DNA from: Chroococcidiopsis sp. TS-821
GTDB lineage: Bacteria; Cyanobacteriota; Cyanobacteriia; Cyanobacteriales; Chroococcidiopsidaceae
DNA: 64,000 bases
Assembly (NCBI RefSeq): GCF_002939305.1
Contig: NZ_MVDI01000001.1
Location: 1,178,001-1,242,000, forward strand
Direction: 5' to 3'
Below, in pieces: positions 35,001 to 45,402 of this stretch. Under the pieces are notes generated by a model. It saw nothing but the letters and a program-made list of their open reading frames with translations. It searched no databases and was not told the DNA's origin. The position numbers and the translations under genes are program-made. Position 1 is the first letter of the stretch, and each line of letters starts with the position of its first letter.

Positions 35001-35840
35001 ATGACCAGCGTCGAATCAGTTTCTCGCTCAGATTTAGAGCAAAGACGAAAAATGTTGCGGACTCACAGACGCCTCAAAATGGTACAGGCTGCGTGGCAAA
35101 CTTTGGTAGCTGGCGGAATCCTCGGTGGCTTAGTTTGGGCGACGACTCAACCTATTTGGGTATTGCGCGAGTCGAGTCAAGTGACAATCGAAGGAAACCA
35201 ACTCCTAGCAACACAAGCAATTAAGTCACTGCTACCTATTACCTACCCACAGTCACTATTGCGAATTCAACCCGAAGCGATCGCAACGACACTAGAATCG
35301 CAACCTACGATCGCAAATGCGAATGTCACGCGCGAATTGTTTCCCCCAGGTTTACACGTCCAAGTTAGCGAAAGAATTCCGGTGGCGATCGCCTACATTA
35401 AACCACCCCAAACTATAACAACCGACGCGCAAGCTAATATGGGATTTGTCGATGCTCAGGGAGTGTGGATTCCTTTTCAAACTTATGCTGCCCAATCTTC
35501 AAATTTGAAACTGCCACAGTTAAGAGTCATTGGTCCTTGGGAGCGCTATCAATCTTATTGGGCTTCTCTATATCAAAGTGTTAGTCGTAGTCCAGTCAAA
35601 ATTACTGAAGTCGACTGTCAAGATCCTACTAATATTATTCTTAAAACTGAATTAGGAATCGTGCATCTTGGTGCCTATACTTCGAGACTAAACCAGCAGC
35701 TACGAGTCCTCGATCAAATGCGGCAACTTCCTCAACAATTAAATCCTAGTCAAATTGCTTACATTGATCTTTCCAATCCCGATGCTCCTACAGTACAAAT
35801 GAACCACGTAGAAACGGTTAATCCTGATACTCCACAATAG
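35001..35840 (+). CDS. ftsQ: Cell division protein FtsQ
   Basis: FtsQ is a bitopic inner-membrane protein that links early and late divisome proteins. The 279-residue protein has a short basic cytoplasmic N-terminus, a membrane segment at about residues 32-50 (AAWQTLVAGGILGGLVW) and a periplasmic POTRA domain at about 56-125 (VTIEGNQLLATQAIKSLLP, NANVTRELFPPGLHVQVSE). The C-terminal FtsQ domain follows. The order ftsQ-ftsZ is common in cyanobacteria. The gap to ftsZ is unusually long at about 0.9 kb. Confidence 0.9.
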   Translation: MTSVESVSRSDLEQRRKMLRTHRRLKMVQAAWQTLVAGGILGGLVWATTQPIWVLRESSQVTIEGNQLLATQAIKSLLPITYPQSLLRIQPEAIATTLESQPTIANANVTRELFPPGLHVQVSERIPVAIAYIKPPQTITTDAQANMGFVDAQGVWIPFQTYAAQSSNLKLPQLRVIGPWERYQSYWASLYQSVSRSPVKITEVDCQDPTNIILKTELGIVHLGAYTSRLNQQLRVLDQMRQLPQQLNPSQIAYIDLSNPDAPTVQMNHVETVNPDTPQ

Positions 35841-36744
35841 TGAGGTTGATGCCAATATTGTCAAGATATATAAGTAAGTTTCATAAGTTTTCTTTTTGAC
35901 AAAGAAAACTACTTTTGTATTTTTTTACATACAATGTTCCTCAAAGTTAATAGTTGACTATCTAGTGAAGCAAGCACAGTAAACTGCTTAAATAAAGTTT
36001 TAGTATTGACAAAGCTATGCTTAAAATTATTGTTTATCAAAGTAAAAATTGTTGATTTTCTTTAAAAGAAGACGACCAAGATGCATTTTTGTATTTTTTA
36101 ATTAAGTTGACAAGGAAAATAGTGTAGGCTAGTTTTTGGCAGCGTTTCGCCTTCTCAATCATCGTCGAAAGCCGCCGAGCGATCAAACGAACAACTGTAT
36201 AGTAGTACAGGAAAACGTAAAAGCTATTTGAAAGCAAAGCCAACGACATGACAAGATTTAACAGCAAGTCTCACGAACCAACTGCCAACTCATCGCTAAT
36301 CAAAGGAGCGTGACAATCCCACTAATTAAGCTTGTTTCATCAGAACTGTTAGCTTGACACTTTGACTCGAAAAGTAGATAACCTACAAAGGTGGAAGTTA
36401 TTAACCCTATTAATTAGGTTCAACTCAATCAATTGTTAAAACTTAATACGCAACCGCAAGTACTTTGCTATGAGATTTGCTATTTATCAGCAAACCCAAT
36501 ATTATTCCGATTAGGAACACTCATTAGAAGAACGAGTAATCTGCCTACACTTACGTTTTTTATAAATCACTGCATTAATTGGATTATTGTATTGACTCTA
36601 TTTACACTAGTAACAATATTAATTTCTTGCAATAGAGCGACATTTACAGTCATACCGCAGATCGATGGCAGAGTCAGAGGCGGTCAACCTATAGTAGACT
36701 CTTAGCCGAATCACATCTAAAAAGTTGTTTACATACCCTTGTTC
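35841..36744. other. Long ftsQ-ftsZ intergenic region
   Basis: About 900 bases separate ftsQ from ftsZ on the same strand. The sequence is AT rich. A possible promoter has TTGACA at 36354-36359 and a weak -10 (GATAAC) 17 bases later. An open frame at 36433-36705 starts with TTG, has no ribosome site and no family resemblance, so I do not call it a gene. No repeat array or tRNA is seen. Confidence 0.45.
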
Positions 36745-38022
36745 ATGCCAATGGTGCTTAATAGTAAAAGAGAGCGTAGCGATCAAAGCTCACAATCTGC
36801 AGGACAGCCAAGCTATTCACTGACTGTCAACTCGAACAACCCTTTTAACTCTTCAGGAATTCATTTTGGGCAGAATTACGATTCCAAAGGAGTTCCTGAA
36901 CCAGACAGTCAATTCGATGATATTGTGCCAGGTCGAGTTGCCAATATTAAAGTTATTGGTGTTGGTGGAGGAGGTGGCAATGCAGTTAACCGGATGATTG
37001 CTAGCGAAGTGAGCGGTATTGAGTTTTGGTCAATCAATACAGATGCTCAGGCTTTAACAAATACATCAGCAAATCGGCGGTTACAAATTGGACAAAAGCT
37101 AACGCGCGGTCTAGGCGCAGGTGGTAATCCGGCGATTGGTCAAAAAGCTGCTGAAGAATCACGCGAGGAAATTGCTGCAGCTTTAGAAAATGCTGACCTT
37201 GTATTTATTACTGCAGGTATGGGCGGTGGGACAGGAACTGGTGCAGCACCAATCGTAGCAGAAGTCGCAAAAGAATTAGGCGCACTGACTGTTGGAGTGA
37301 TTACGCGTCCTTTTATGTTTGAAGGGCGGCGGCGTACTGCACAAGCTGAACAGGGGATCGAGGCACTGCAAAGCCGCGTCGATACGCTAATTGTCATCCC
37401 CAACGATAAACTGCTATCTGTTATTTCAGAGCAAACGCCGGTACAAGAAGCTTTTCGGATTGCGGATGATATCCTCCGGCAGGGCGTACAAGGAATTTCT
37501 GATATTATCACCATCCCAGGGTTAGTAAACGTTGACTTTGCAGATGTCCGCGCCATTATGGCAGACGCAGGTTCAGCGTTGATGGGAATTGGCATTGGTT
37601 CTGGCAAATCGCGCGCTAGAGAAGCCGCAAACGCAGCAATTTCGTCGCCGCTTCTCGAATCATCAATCGAGGGAGCCAAAGGCGTCGTTTTTAATATTAC
37701 TGGCGGTCACGATTTAACTTTACACGAAGTCAATGCCGCAGCGGAAACAATTTATGAAGTCGTAGACCCCAACGCCAATATTATTTTTGGTGCCGTTATT
37801 GACGAAAAACTACAAGGTGAAATACGAATTACAGTAATTGCTACAGGATTTTCTACAGAAACTACCGCTGAATCACAAGCAAGTGCGCGAGTCATCTCCA
37901 AGCCGCAACCACAAGCTACACCAAGTGCGCCATCTTCTCCCACAATTGAGATAGAAACTGTAGAAAAGCCAGGTTTAGATATTCCTGAGTTTCTTCAAAG
38001 AAGGCGCAATCCTCGGTCTTGA
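36745..38022 (+). CDS. ftsZ: Cell division GTPase FtsZ
   Basis: FtsZ polymerises into the cytokinetic ring. The 425-residue protein has a variable N-terminal extension of about 60 residues rich in Ser and Asn, typical of cyanobacteria. The core begins at [19 protein letters not shown]; the tubulin GTP-binding signature [10 protein letters not shown] is near residue 165 and the T7 region with [11 protein letters not shown] near 265. The C-terminal linker is followed by the conserved tail [10 protein letters not shown] that binds FtsA/SepF/ZipN-type partners. I start at the ATG at 36745; the TTG at 36739 and the ATG at 36751 are alternatives. Confidence 0.97.
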   Translation: MPMVLNSKRERSDQSSQSAGQPSYSLTVNSNNPFNSSGIHFGQNYDSKGVPEPDSQFDDIVPGRVANIKVIGVGGGGGNAVNRMIASEVSGIEFWSINTDAQALTNTSANRRLQIGQKLTRGLGAGGNPAIGQKAAEESREEIAAALENADLVFITAGMGGGTGTGAAPIVAEVAKELGALTVGVITRPFMFEGRRRTAQAEQGIEALQSRVDTLIVIPNDKLLSVISEQTPVQEAFRIADDILRQGVQGISDIITIPGLVNVDFADVRAIMADAGSALMGIGIGSGKSRAREAANAAISSPLLESSIEGAKGVVFNITGGHDLTLHEVNAAAETIYEVVDPNANIIFGAVIDEKLQGEIRITVIATGFSTETTAESQASARVISKPQPQATPSAPSSPTIEIETVEKPGLDIPEFLQRRRNPRS

Positions 38023-38028
38023 GACGAA

Positions 38029-38055
38029 GCGTAGACGTTAAAGCCGCGTCTACGC
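38029..38055. terminator. Inverted repeat between convergent ftsZ and gshB
   Basis: GCGTAGACG (38029-38037) and CGTCTACGC (38047-38055) are a perfect nine-pair stem with a nine-base loop. It begins seven bases after the ftsZ stop and overlaps the gshB stop codon. It may end both transcripts, although neither side has a strong T run. Confidence 0.5.
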
Positions 38056-39021
38056 CCCCACCGCTTTTAACTCCAGCCACTGAATGACCTGTTCGCCCAA
38101 GCGAATGTCTTCTAGGCGATCGATTTCCCGAATACCTGTGGGACTTGTGACGTTGACTTCGGTGAGGTAACCGCCAATCACATCGATTCCCACAAAATAC
38201 AAGCCGTCTTGGTGCAATTTCTTCGCGATATCGGCGCACATTGATTGCTCGCGCTCAGTGATGCCAATTTGAGCCACAGTTCCGCCTGCTGCCATATTGT
38301 TGCGAAACTCATTTCCTGAAGACAGTCGATTGAGCGCGCCTATGGGTTTACCATCAAGGAGAATAATTCTTTTATCACCTTCTTTGGCAGCAGGTAGGTA
38401 AGTTTGTACCATAACGGGTACGCTGCCTTGCAAGGTACTCAACTCAACCATCGAGTTAAAATTGCGATCGCTAGCTTCTAAATAGAGAATTCCTTCTCCT
38501 GCTTTGTTTCCCAAAGGCTTAAGAATTGCTGCACCTTGTGCCTCGACAAACTCGCGAATTGTTTGTTTGTCAGAACTAACAATTGTCTCTGGAATCCAGT
38601 CAGTAAATTGTAGCGCGTACATCTTTTCATTGGCGGCTCTGATTCCTTGGGGATCGTTGATCACTAAAGTTTTGGCAGGATCGATGTAATCTAAAATATA
38701 CGTCGCATACAGGTAGGAAACCGTTACCGGCGGATCGGTGCGCATGAAAACAGCGTCCATGCTTTCTAAGGGTGCGAAAGTGCGATCGCTCAACTCAAAC
38801 CAAGGATTTTCCGCAACCCACCGTCCTTGCACGAGTTGTACAGGTTTTAGCTGCACTCGTTCTAACACAGCCCAAGCTTTACCTGCTACGACACTCAAAA
38901 GATTTGCTTGCGTTATCCAAACCGCATGACCGAGGGCTTGTGCGGCTTCCATCAAAGCGATACTCGTGTCGTGCCCTGGATCGAGCTGCGCAATGGGATC
39001 AATAATAAAGGCAAGTTTCAT
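38050..39021 (-). CDS. gshB: Glutathione synthetase
   Basis: GshB is an ATP-grasp ligase that joins gamma-glutamylcysteine to glycine. The 323-residue length is normal. Typical features are FIIDPIAQLDPGHDTSIAL at the N-terminus, VFMRTDPPVTVSYLYATYIL near residue 92, the ATP-binding LKPLGNKAGEGI near residue 165, and the C-terminal DVIGGYLTEVNVTSPTGIREI metal-binding region (near 285-305). grxC lies seven bases upstream on the same strand, so the two form a glutathione unit. Confidence 0.96.
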   Translation of the reverse strand: MKLAFIIDPIAQLDPGHDTSIALMEAAQALGHAVWITQANLLSVVAGKAWAVLERVQLKPVQLVQGRWVAENPWFELSDRTFAPLESMDAVFMRTDPPVTVSYLYATYILDYIDPAKTLVINDPQGIRAANEKMYALQFTDWIPETIVSSDKQTIREFVEAQGAAILKPLGNKAGEGILYLEASDRNFNSMVELSTLQGSVPVMVQTYLPAAKEGDKRIILLDGKPIGALNRLSSGNEFRNNMAAGGTVAQIGITEREQSMCADIAKKLHQDGLYFVGIDVIGGYLTEVNVTSPTGIREIDRLEDIRLGEQVIQWLELKAVGA

Positions 39022-39028
39022 TGCTTTT

Positions 39029-39289
39029 TTACGCTGCTAGTAGTTGATCGAGCTTGCCTTGAAATTCCAATTCGTACAAATCGTCACAGCCGCCGATATG
39101 GTTATTATTAATGAAAATTTGCGGTACCGAACGTCTACCATTCGCGCGTTTTGCCATTTGCGATCGCGCTACCTCGTCACCATCAATCACGTATTCTGTA
39201 AACTCAACGCCTTTCTCTTTGAGTAAAGCTTTAGCGCGAATACAAAAAGGGCATCGGCTCCAGGTATAAATTTCGATGTTAGGCTTCAT
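39029..39289 (-). CDS. grxC: Glutaredoxin 3
   Basis: An 86-residue dithiol glutaredoxin that reduces disulfides with glutathione as donor. The active site is WSRCPFCIRAK, with CPFC at residues about 14-17. The cis-proline and GSH-binding region is SVPQIFINNNHIGGCDDL. It is a close match in length and motifs to GrxC. It is the first gene of a two-gene unit with gshB, so glutathione synthesis and use are produced together. Confidence 0.94.
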   Translation of the reverse strand: MKPNIEIYTWSRCPFCIRAKALLKEKGVEFTEYVIDGDEVARSQMAKRANGRRSVPQIFINNNHIGGCDDLYELEFQGKLDQLLAA

Positions 39290-39481
39290 AAGCTATTTCA
39301 AGGTTGAAATAAAACCACTAAGTAATAATTCTTAAACTTTATTTTAAACTGTGCCACATAAGGTAACTGGGGATCAATTAATCAAAAAAAGGATAGGATT
39401 CATGCTATTTCACTGCTTGAGAGCTATACGCAAATTCTCCTGAAGCACCTGAAGCACCTCAGCTCCCCCGCTCTATAAAAA

Positions 39482-40570
39482 CTACGACTCCTCGGCTTCT
39501 TGATAGAGTTGCTCTAGCGCTTGATGTTGAGTCCGCCGCGAATGCCGTCGATATTTTGTTTCTAGCTTGGGTTCGTATTGTCTTTTACCGCGCTTTGTTT
39601 TCAGTTTCACACTCGACTCAGGGTCAGCTTGCTGATTGATTTGTTCTTGGTGGGCGATCGCCTCTTCTAGAAAAACCAAATAATGCTCGTATCGTTCCCA
39701 ATCACCGCGCACTGCACAATTAGGCTCATCGCGGTGCAAACAATCGCTAAATTGACAACTTTGTTGTGCTAGTCGCTGTCGGGCTTCTGGAAAATAATTT
39801 GCTAACTCGGGTGGGCGACAAGTTAAATCCGGTTGATTGAACCCAGGAGTATCTGCCAGTAATCCACCGTCGGGTAGGGTAAAAAGTTCTACGTGACGAG
39901 TCGTGTGCCGCCCGCGACTTAGCTTTCCAGAAACTTCACTGGTTCGCAGGTGCACTGTAGGAATCAAGGCATTGATTAAACTCGACTTTCCCACTCCCGA
40001 AGGTCCAGCCACCGCGGAAATGCGCGCTTTGAGCAGATTGCGAACTTCTGAAATACCACTTCCATCACGTACGCTGATCAACACGGGTTGATAGCCCCAT
40101 TGCTGTAGGCGATCGCGCCATTGTTGCTGTTGTTCTGATGTCAGTAGATCGCTTTTGTTTAAACACAAACGCACTTCGAGTCCTGTAGACTCGGCTTTGA
40201 CCAAAAAGCGACTCAGTTGGTAGGGTTCTAAGGGTGGTTCTGCCAAAGCAAAAACTAAAAGAATTTGTTCGGCATTCGCAATTGGCGGACGATCTAATTG
40301 TGATGTTCGCGGTAAAACTCCGGCAATTGCGCCTCTACCACCCGCCCAATCAGGTTCTACAATTTCGACGCGATCGCCTACCATAACTTGCTGCCCTAGT
40401 TTTTTTAACCGCGCCCGCCGCGTACATAACAAAAGGGGTGAGGGGTGCGGAGAGTGGGGTGAGGGATTTAGGCGGACTCGATAGTAGTTAGCTTGGACGG
40501 CTAGGACTGTACCTCTTAACGGTGCATCAGCGTCATTAAGCCTCTCGTTCGATGTCACTTCGTTGCTCAT
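39482..40570 (-). CDS. rsgA: Ribosome biogenesis GTPase RsgA
   Basis: RsgA is a circularly permuted GTPase that checks 30S subunit maturation. The protein has an OB-fold N-terminus (GTVLAVQANYYRVRL), a permuted GTPase core with the order NKSDLL (G4), GPSGVGKSSLINAL (G1), and DTPGF (G3), and a C-terminal zinc site with Cys/His residues in CQFSDCLHRDEPNCAV. The last 45 residues are a basic tail that could bind RNA. I start at the ATG at 40570 rather than TTG at 40615, giving 362 residues. It follows the tusA-like gene on the same strand. Confidence 0.93.
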   Translation of the reverse strand: MSNEVTSNERLNDADAPLRGTVLAVQANYYRVRLNPSPHSPHPSPLLLCTRRARLKKLGQQVMVGDRVEIVEPDWAGGRGAIAGVLPRTSQLDRPPIANAEQILLVFALAEPPLEPYQLSRFLVKAESTGLEVRLCLNKSDLLTSEQQQQWRDRLQQWGYQPVLISVRDGSGISEVRNLLKARISAVAGPSGVGKSSLINALIPTVHLRTSEVSGKLSRGRHTTRHVELFTLPDGGLLADTPGFNQPDLTCRPPELANYFPEARQRLAQQSCQFSDCLHRDEPNCAVRGDWERYEHYLVFLEEAIAHQEQINQQADPESSVKLKTKRGKRQYEPKLETKYRRHSRRTQHQALEQLYQEAEES

Positions 40571-40637
40571 GCAAGCGTTAAGAAATGCGTACGCGACTCT
40601 GAAATGAGTGCCCAACTGTCTTCAGGAAAACTAGATT

Positions 40638-40928
40638 TCATTCCTGACCTCCCACTGACCGCTGATCGCTCGCACTGGCATCACCTGGACGCCGAACGAA
40701 TAGGGCGAAATAGCCATTGCGTTCCGCGATCTGTTCAACTGGATAACCTGCCATCGTTAGACTGTCAGGAACCTGCTCAATCGGCTCGCCAGGATCTAAC
40801 CACACTTCTAAGCACGACCCTGGCGGCATTTTTTCCAAGCGCAACTTTGTCCGAACAAAGTTTAGCGGACAAGGAGTCCCGCGCAAATCGAGTTGCGCGT
40901 GCGGTTGAGATAGCGCCGTTTGATTCAT
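40638..40928 (-). CDS. TusA-family sulfurtransferase-like protein
   Basis: A 96-residue protein with the TusA fold. The signature [20 protein letters not shown] at residues 13-32 carries the candidate persulfide Cys (near residue 20) in CPLN, where classic TusA has CPxP. TusA relays sulfur to tRNA modification or cofactor synthesis; many relatives have no assigned partner. The start overlaps the stop of dnaJ by four bases, so its translation is coupled to dnaJ, which is worth noting. RsgA follows downstream. Confidence 0.85.
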   Translation of the reverse strand: MNQTALSQPHAQLDLRGTPCPLNFVRTKLRLEKMPPGSCLEVWLDPGEPIEQVPDSLTMAGYPVEQIAERNGYFALFVRRPGDASASDQRSVGGQE

Positions 40929-42052
40929 CGCTGGAACAGATTTCCTAAAAACCCTTCTAGACCACCTTTACCAGTGCGATCGCCCTTAATTTTAGCTAAT
41001 TTTTCCAAGAGTTCTCTTTCTTCTGTCGTAATCTTCGTAGGAATGTCAATCAAAATTGTAATCAAATGATCGCCGCGACTTACGGGATTACCTAAGCGCG
41101 GGACACCATGATTTTCTAGTGTAATTACCGTATTCGGTTGCGTTCCTGCTGGTATGACGAGTTCTTGCGGTCCATCAACCGTATTTACCTGTATTCGACA
41201 GCCCAAAATTGCTTGGAGATAGCTAATTTTGACCTCTGAGAGAATGTTGATGCCTTCGCGCTGAAATTCTGCATCTTCATTTACAAATAAATAAACGTAT
41301 AAATCTCCCGGAGGCCCGCCGCGCTGACCAGCATCGCCTTCACCAGAGATCCGCAACCGCGTCCCGTTGTCTACCCCAGCCGGAATTGTAATTTTTAGTT
41401 TCTTAGTAACTTGGCGGACGCCATTCCCTTCACAAGCATCGCACTTTTCTTCGATCGTCTGTCCTGTGCCATTACACGTAGGACACGTTGACACTTGCGT
41501 AAAACTACCAAATGGCGTACGCGTTACGCGCCGCACTTGACCTGAACCACTACACGTTGAACAACTACGGGGTCGAGTTCCTGGTTTTGCTCCCGAACCA
41601 TTACAAACTTCACACGTTTCCAAGTGCGAAATGCGGATTTCTTTTTCGCCACCAAAAACAGCTTCGCGAAACTCTAGTTTGAGATCCAGCCGCAGATCGT
41701 CACCGCGAACCGGACCACTACGCCGCGATCGCGTTTGTCCTGCACCGGCAAAACCGCTAAAGAAACTTTCAAACAAATCGGCAAAGCCGCCCATGTCGCC
41801 CATATCTTGGAATCCGCCAACTCCAACTCCACCGGCAACACCAGCTTCGCCAAAGCGATCGTAACGCGCGCGGGTTTCGGGTTCAGAAAGCACTTCGTAA
41901 GCCCGATTAATTTCTTTAAAGCGCTCCTCTGCTCCCGCTTCTTTGTTCACATCTGGGTGATACTTGCGGGCTAATCGCCGATAGGCGCGCTTGATTTCTT
42001 CTTTGTCGGCGTTACGAGAAACACCTAAAATTTCGTAGTAGTCGCGGGCCAT
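40925..42052 (-). CDS. dnaJ: Chaperone DnaJ (Hsp40)
   Basis: A full-length type I J-protein of 375 residues that delivers substrates to DnaK and stimulates its ATPase. The J domain (residues 1-70) has the HPD motif in YHPDVNK. A Gly/Phe-rich region covers about 75-110. The zinc domain has four CxxCxGxG repeats at about 145-215 ([32 protein letters not shown]). The C-terminal substrate domains follow. It is in a minus-strand series after grpE and dnaK. Confidence 0.97.
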   Translation of the reverse strand: MARDYYEILGVSRNADKEEIKRAYRRLARKYHPDVNKEAGAEERFKEINRAYEVLSEPETRARYDRFGEAGVAGGVGVGGFQDMGDMGGFADLFESFFSGFAGAGQTRSRRSGPVRGDDLRLDLKLEFREAVFGGEKEIRISHLETCEVCNGSGAKPGTRPRSCSTCSGSGQVRRVTRTPFGSFTQVSTCPTCNGTGQTIEEKCDACEGNGVRQVTKKLKITIPAGVDNGTRLRISGEGDAGQRGGPPGDLYVYLFVNEDAEFQREGINILSEVKISYLQAILGCRIQVNTVDGPQELVIPAGTQPNTVITLENHGVPRLGNPVSRGDHLITILIDIPTKITTEERELLEKLAKIKGDRTGKGGLEGFLGNLFQR

Positions 42053-42236
42053 AAAGCGCTGCTTTGCTTGAGGTTAGTATTTATATAATTCTTAATTTAT
42101 TTTAGATTATTGACCATTTAGTCATTATTCCCATACTACAACCTTAGTGGGATAGCGATAAGTAAGCAATCGTCATTGCGTTGTATCATACTTTAGGTTG
42201 CTAACAGGTCATAATTGATAAGTCTTGCCGCAGTTT

Positions 42237-42269
42237 AGCAATTACCAGCTACCAATGACCAATCATCAG
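42237..42269. repeat. Degenerate TACCAGCTACCAATGACCAATC repeat
   Basis: Several TACCA/GACCA units at about seven-base spacing in the gap between dnaJ and dnaK, near-identical to the repeat at 28828. Confidence 0.45.
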
Positions 42270-42301
42270 CCTTTATCTTCTGCCTATATTTCAGTCAGTT
42301 G

Positions 42302-44281
42302 TTATTCAATTGCTTCATAGTCAGCTGTCACCGTGTAATCTTCATCAAAATCAAAATTGTATTCTTCTGCAACAGTAGCATTATCTGCGGTGCTTAAATT
42401 GCCAGCTTCGAGATCGCTGTTGTGCGCCGAGAGCTCGCTTTCTTCAGTGCTGATTTGTTGATTTAGTGCTTTGTCAGCATTGTTATAGACCTCTGTACCA
42501 ACCGCATATAGTGTTTGCTGGAAGTTATGCAAAATTTGCTTGGCTTTTTCTACTGTGATTTCTTCAGCAAAGGCAATGCGTAGTTCCTCAGCTTTCTGAC
42601 TAACTTCCAGTTTTAGGCGATCGCCGATCAAGTGTTCGTTGTCCTTTAACGTTGCTTCGTAGCTGTATAATAAATCCTCCGCTTGGTTGCGCAAAGCGAT
42701 CAATTCTATACGCTTTTTATCCTGTTCCGCATAGATTTCTGCCTCTTGGCGCATTTGTTCGATTTCGGCGGCGCTTAAGCCACCAGTATTGGTGATGCGA
42801 ATACTTTGTTCGCGCCCTGTACCTTTGTCTTGAGCCGAAACTTTCAAAATACCATTAACATCAATTTCGAACGATACCTCAATTTGTGGGATTCCTCGTG
42901 GCGCGGGGGGAATTCCAGTTAAGAGGAATTTGCCAAGACTTTTGTTGTCTTTGGCTAACGGGCGTTCTCCCTGAAGCACGTGAATTTCTACTGATGATTG
43001 ACCATCAGTTGCTGTGGAAAAAACCTGCGACTTACTCGTTGGGATAGTTGTATTGCGTTCGATAACTTTTGTAAAGACTTCTCCGAGTGTCTCGATTCCG
43101 AGCGAAAGAGGGGTGACATCTAACAGTAAAACATCTTCAACTTCACCGCCTAATACCCCGCCTTGAATTGCTGCGCCCAAAGCTACAGCTTCATCTGGAT
43201 TGACCGAACGTTCTGGAGTTTTGCCGTTGAAAAACTTTTGCACGGCATTAGTTACTGCTGGAATGCGCGTGGAACCACCAACCAAAATAATGCGGTCAAT
43301 ATCAGCAGGTTGTAAGCCACTATCTTTCAACGCCTGACTCATCGGTTGAATTGTCGCGGCAATTAAATGGTTGACTAACTCTTCAAATTTGGCACGAGTG
43401 AGTTCCATTTCTAAGTGTTTCGGACCGCTTGCATCAGCCGTGATAAACGGGAGATTGATTGATGTCGTACCCAGCGTTGAAAGTTCGATTTTGGCTTTCT
43501 CAGCAGCTTCTCGCAACCGCTGTAGTGCCATTTTGTCTGCAGATAAATCAATCTTTTCTTGTTCGCGAAAACAGGCGAGCATCCAGTTGACAATACAGCT
43601 ATCAAAGTCATCACCACCGAGATGATTGTTACCAGCAGTTGCTTTGACTTCAAAGACACCGTCGCCGAGTTGTAAGATCGAAACATCGAAAGTGCCACCG
43701 CCAAGGTCAAATACGAGAATTTTTTGCTCTTGTTCGAGTTTGTCCAAGCCGTAAGCTAAAGCTGCTGCGGTAGGTTCATTGATAATGCGCAGCACTTCTA
43801 ACCCAGCAATTGTACCTGCGTCTTGGGTGGCTTGACGTTGAGCATCCGTAAAGTATGCTGGGACTGTAATCACTGCTTGGGCGATCGCTTCACCTAAAAA
43901 ACTTTCGGCATCTTGTTTGAGCTTCCATAAAATCATTGCGGAAATTTCTTGAGGAGTGTAGGTGCGATCGCGGATTTGGACGTCAACCGTATCATCGCGA
44001 CCTTTAATACATTTGTATGGCACTCGGCTGCGCTCTGTAGCCGTGTCATCCCAGCGACGTCCAATAAATCGCTTGATGCTGTAAATCGTATTCTCCGCGT
44101 TCGTGACGAGTTGGCGCTTCGCGAGTTGTCCGATCAGGCGATCGTTACCTTTGCCAAAACCTACAACACTAGGAGTTGTTCTTCCTCCCTCTGAATTGGC
44201 AATAACCATAGGTTGACCACCTTCTAAGATGGCAACGCAACTATTCGTGGTGCCTAAGTCGATGCCAATGACTTTTCCCAT
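42302..44281 (-). CDS. dnaK: Chaperone DnaK (Hsp70)
   Basis: The ATP-driven chaperone of the set. Residues 1-380 form the actin-like ATPase ([37 protein letters not shown]); residues about 390-505 form the substrate-binding beta domain ([16 protein letters not shown]). A helical lid and an acidic tail complete the 659 residues. The tail ends in ADYEAIE, not the EEVD of eukaryotic proteins, as expected for a bacterial protein. Cyanobacteria have several DnaK paralogues; this is the one beside grpE and dnaJ. Confidence 0.97.
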   Translation of the reverse strand: MGKVIGIDLGTTNSCVAILEGGQPMVIANSEGGRTTPSVVGFGKGNDRLIGQLAKRQLVTNAENTIYSIKRFIGRRWDDTATERSRVPYKCIKGRDDTVDVQIRDRTYTPQEISAMILWKLKQDAESFLGEAIAQAVITVPAYFTDAQRQATQDAGTIAGLEVLRIINEPTAAALAYGLDKLEQEQKILVFDLGGGTFDVSILQLGDGVFEVKATAGNNHLGGDDFDSCIVNWMLACFREQEKIDLSADKMALQRLREAAEKAKIELSTLGTTSINLPFITADASGPKHLEMELTRAKFEELVNHLIAATIQPMSQALKDSGLQPADIDRIILVGGSTRIPAVTNAVQKFFNGKTPERSVNPDEAVALGAAIQGGVLGGEVEDVLLLDVTPLSLGIETLGEVFTKVIERNTTIPTSKSQVFSTATDGQSSVEIHVLQGERPLAKDNKSLGKFLLTGIPPAPRGIPQIEVSFEIDVNGILKVSAQDKGTGREQSIRITNTGGLSAAEIEQMRQEAEIYAEQDKKRIELIALRNQAEDLLYSYEATLKDNEHLIGDRLKLEVSQKAEELRIAFAEEITVEKAKQILHNFQQTLYAVGTEVYNNADKALNQQISTEESELSAHNSDLEAGNLSTADNATVAEEYNFDFDEDYTVTADYEAIE

Positions 44282-44388
44282 ATTTTCTAGTCGTAAGTGC
44301 GATTAGATTTTTAGAGTTTGTTTGACTCTTGGGACGATTGCATCCACGGCGTCGATTTGTACGGTTATTGCCAATGCGTTCGATTGAC

Positions 44389-45075
44389 TTACTCGGTGTC
44401 TGACGTTGCAGAAGTTTCTCCTGGTTCAGGAGCCGCTGCAACTTTTACCAAAGCATGACGTAAAACGCGATCGCCTAGGAAATATCCCCGAACTAATTCT
44501 TCTAACACTGTTCCTTCAGGATGTTCATCCGTAGGTTCACGCATTACGGCTTCGTGGTAGTTGGGATCGAAGGGACTGCCTTCGGAGCGCATTGCGGAAA
44601 CTCCTAGACGCTTCAAGGTTTCTACCATTTGCTTATAAACGCTCTGGTAGCTTTTATGAATTGTCATTTCCGCGTCGGTTTGAGGTTTGATTTGCGATCG
44701 TGCCCGCTCAAAGTTATCGACTACAGGCAATAACTCGGTAATCGTGTCGCGTTTAATTTTCTGCTCGATTTCTTCTTTTTCCTTCTGCATCCGCTTGCGG
44801 AAATTCTCAAAATCTGCGCCAATCCTCATGTATTGAGAGGTGCGCTCCTCCAACTGCGATTTGAGCGATTCTATCTGTGCTGTTAATTCAGCTATTTGCT
44901 GCTCTTGTTCTGAAGCAGCCGCCACTACACTTTCCTCATCAGTTGTTTCGCCTGATGAGCTTGCGGAGTCTACGACTTGAGCATTTACCTCGGAGTTATC
45001 ATTCAAATTCATTGTTTCAGATGAGGTGTTACTCTCTTGTTCTGCGATTTCTGTTTGCTTATCCTCGTCAACCAT
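44389..45075 (-). CDS. grpE: Nucleotide exchange factor GrpE
   Basis: GrpE releases ADP from DnaK. The 228-residue protein has an N-terminal low-complexity acidic stretch (about 1-55), a long coiled coil at about 60-115, and the C-terminal beta wing with [23 protein letters not shown] around 165-185. It leads the minus-strand order grpE-dnaK-dnaJ-tusA-rsgA. No CIRCE operator (TTAGCACTC inverted repeat) was found upstream, so HrcA control is not supported here. Confidence 0.95.
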   Translation of the reverse strand: MVDEDKQTEIAEQESNTSSETMNLNDNSEVNAQVVDSASSSGETTDEESVVAAASEQEQQIAELTAQIESLKSQLEERTSQYMRIGADFENFRKRMQKEKEEIEQKIKRDTITELLPVVDNFERARSQIKPQTDAEMTIHKSYQSVYKQMVETLKRLGVSAMRSEGSPFDPNYHEAVMREPTDEHPEGTVLEELVRGYFLGDRVLRHALVKVAAAPEPGETSATSDTE

Positions 45076-45402
45076 TATGCACCAATCTTAGATACTCGAA
45101 ACTGCGTTCTATACTTACTTGTTTCACCGTACCTTTTCTAGGATGCACTAATTACATCCTAAGTAGCAAAACTCAGCACAATTTTTGAGGAGTGAGTAGT
45201 TAGTAGTTGGTGGCGAGTGACTAGTAATACTTAATTGTAGACTTTTCTTTCTTCTTTCCCAATCCTGCTTGTGTTCAGAAACATCACTAACCTCTGACCC
45301 CCAAACCCTATAATGACCGAAGCTTTAATTTTCTGTGCCACGTAGCAACTTTGCGAGAGTTTTTGGGAATACTCTTATGTGGAAACATTTCACGACTGAT
45401 GT
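45076..45402. other. Intergenic region between divergent grpE and pilB
   Basis: These 327 bases carry the promoters of the heat-shock set and the pil set. A degenerate repeat of GAGTGAGTAGTTAGTAGTTG-type units lies near 45190-45230. The rest is AT rich with no gene-like ORF. Confidence 0.45.
45190..45230. repeat. Degenerate GTGAGTAGTTAGTAGTTGGTGG repeat
   Basis: Reverse-complement copy of the CTAG/ACCA repeat family, in the grpE-pilB gap; a further TGACC-type unit occurs near 45288. Confidence 0.45.

Noticed and set aside
36433-36705. 90-residue ORF between ftsQ and ftsZ
   Set aside because: Starts with TTG, has no ribosome site, no methionine and no family resemblance; base use looks intergenic.
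45076-45402. Search for a CIRCE operator upstream of grpE
   Set aside because: No TTAGCACTC-N9-GAGTGCTAA repeat was found.
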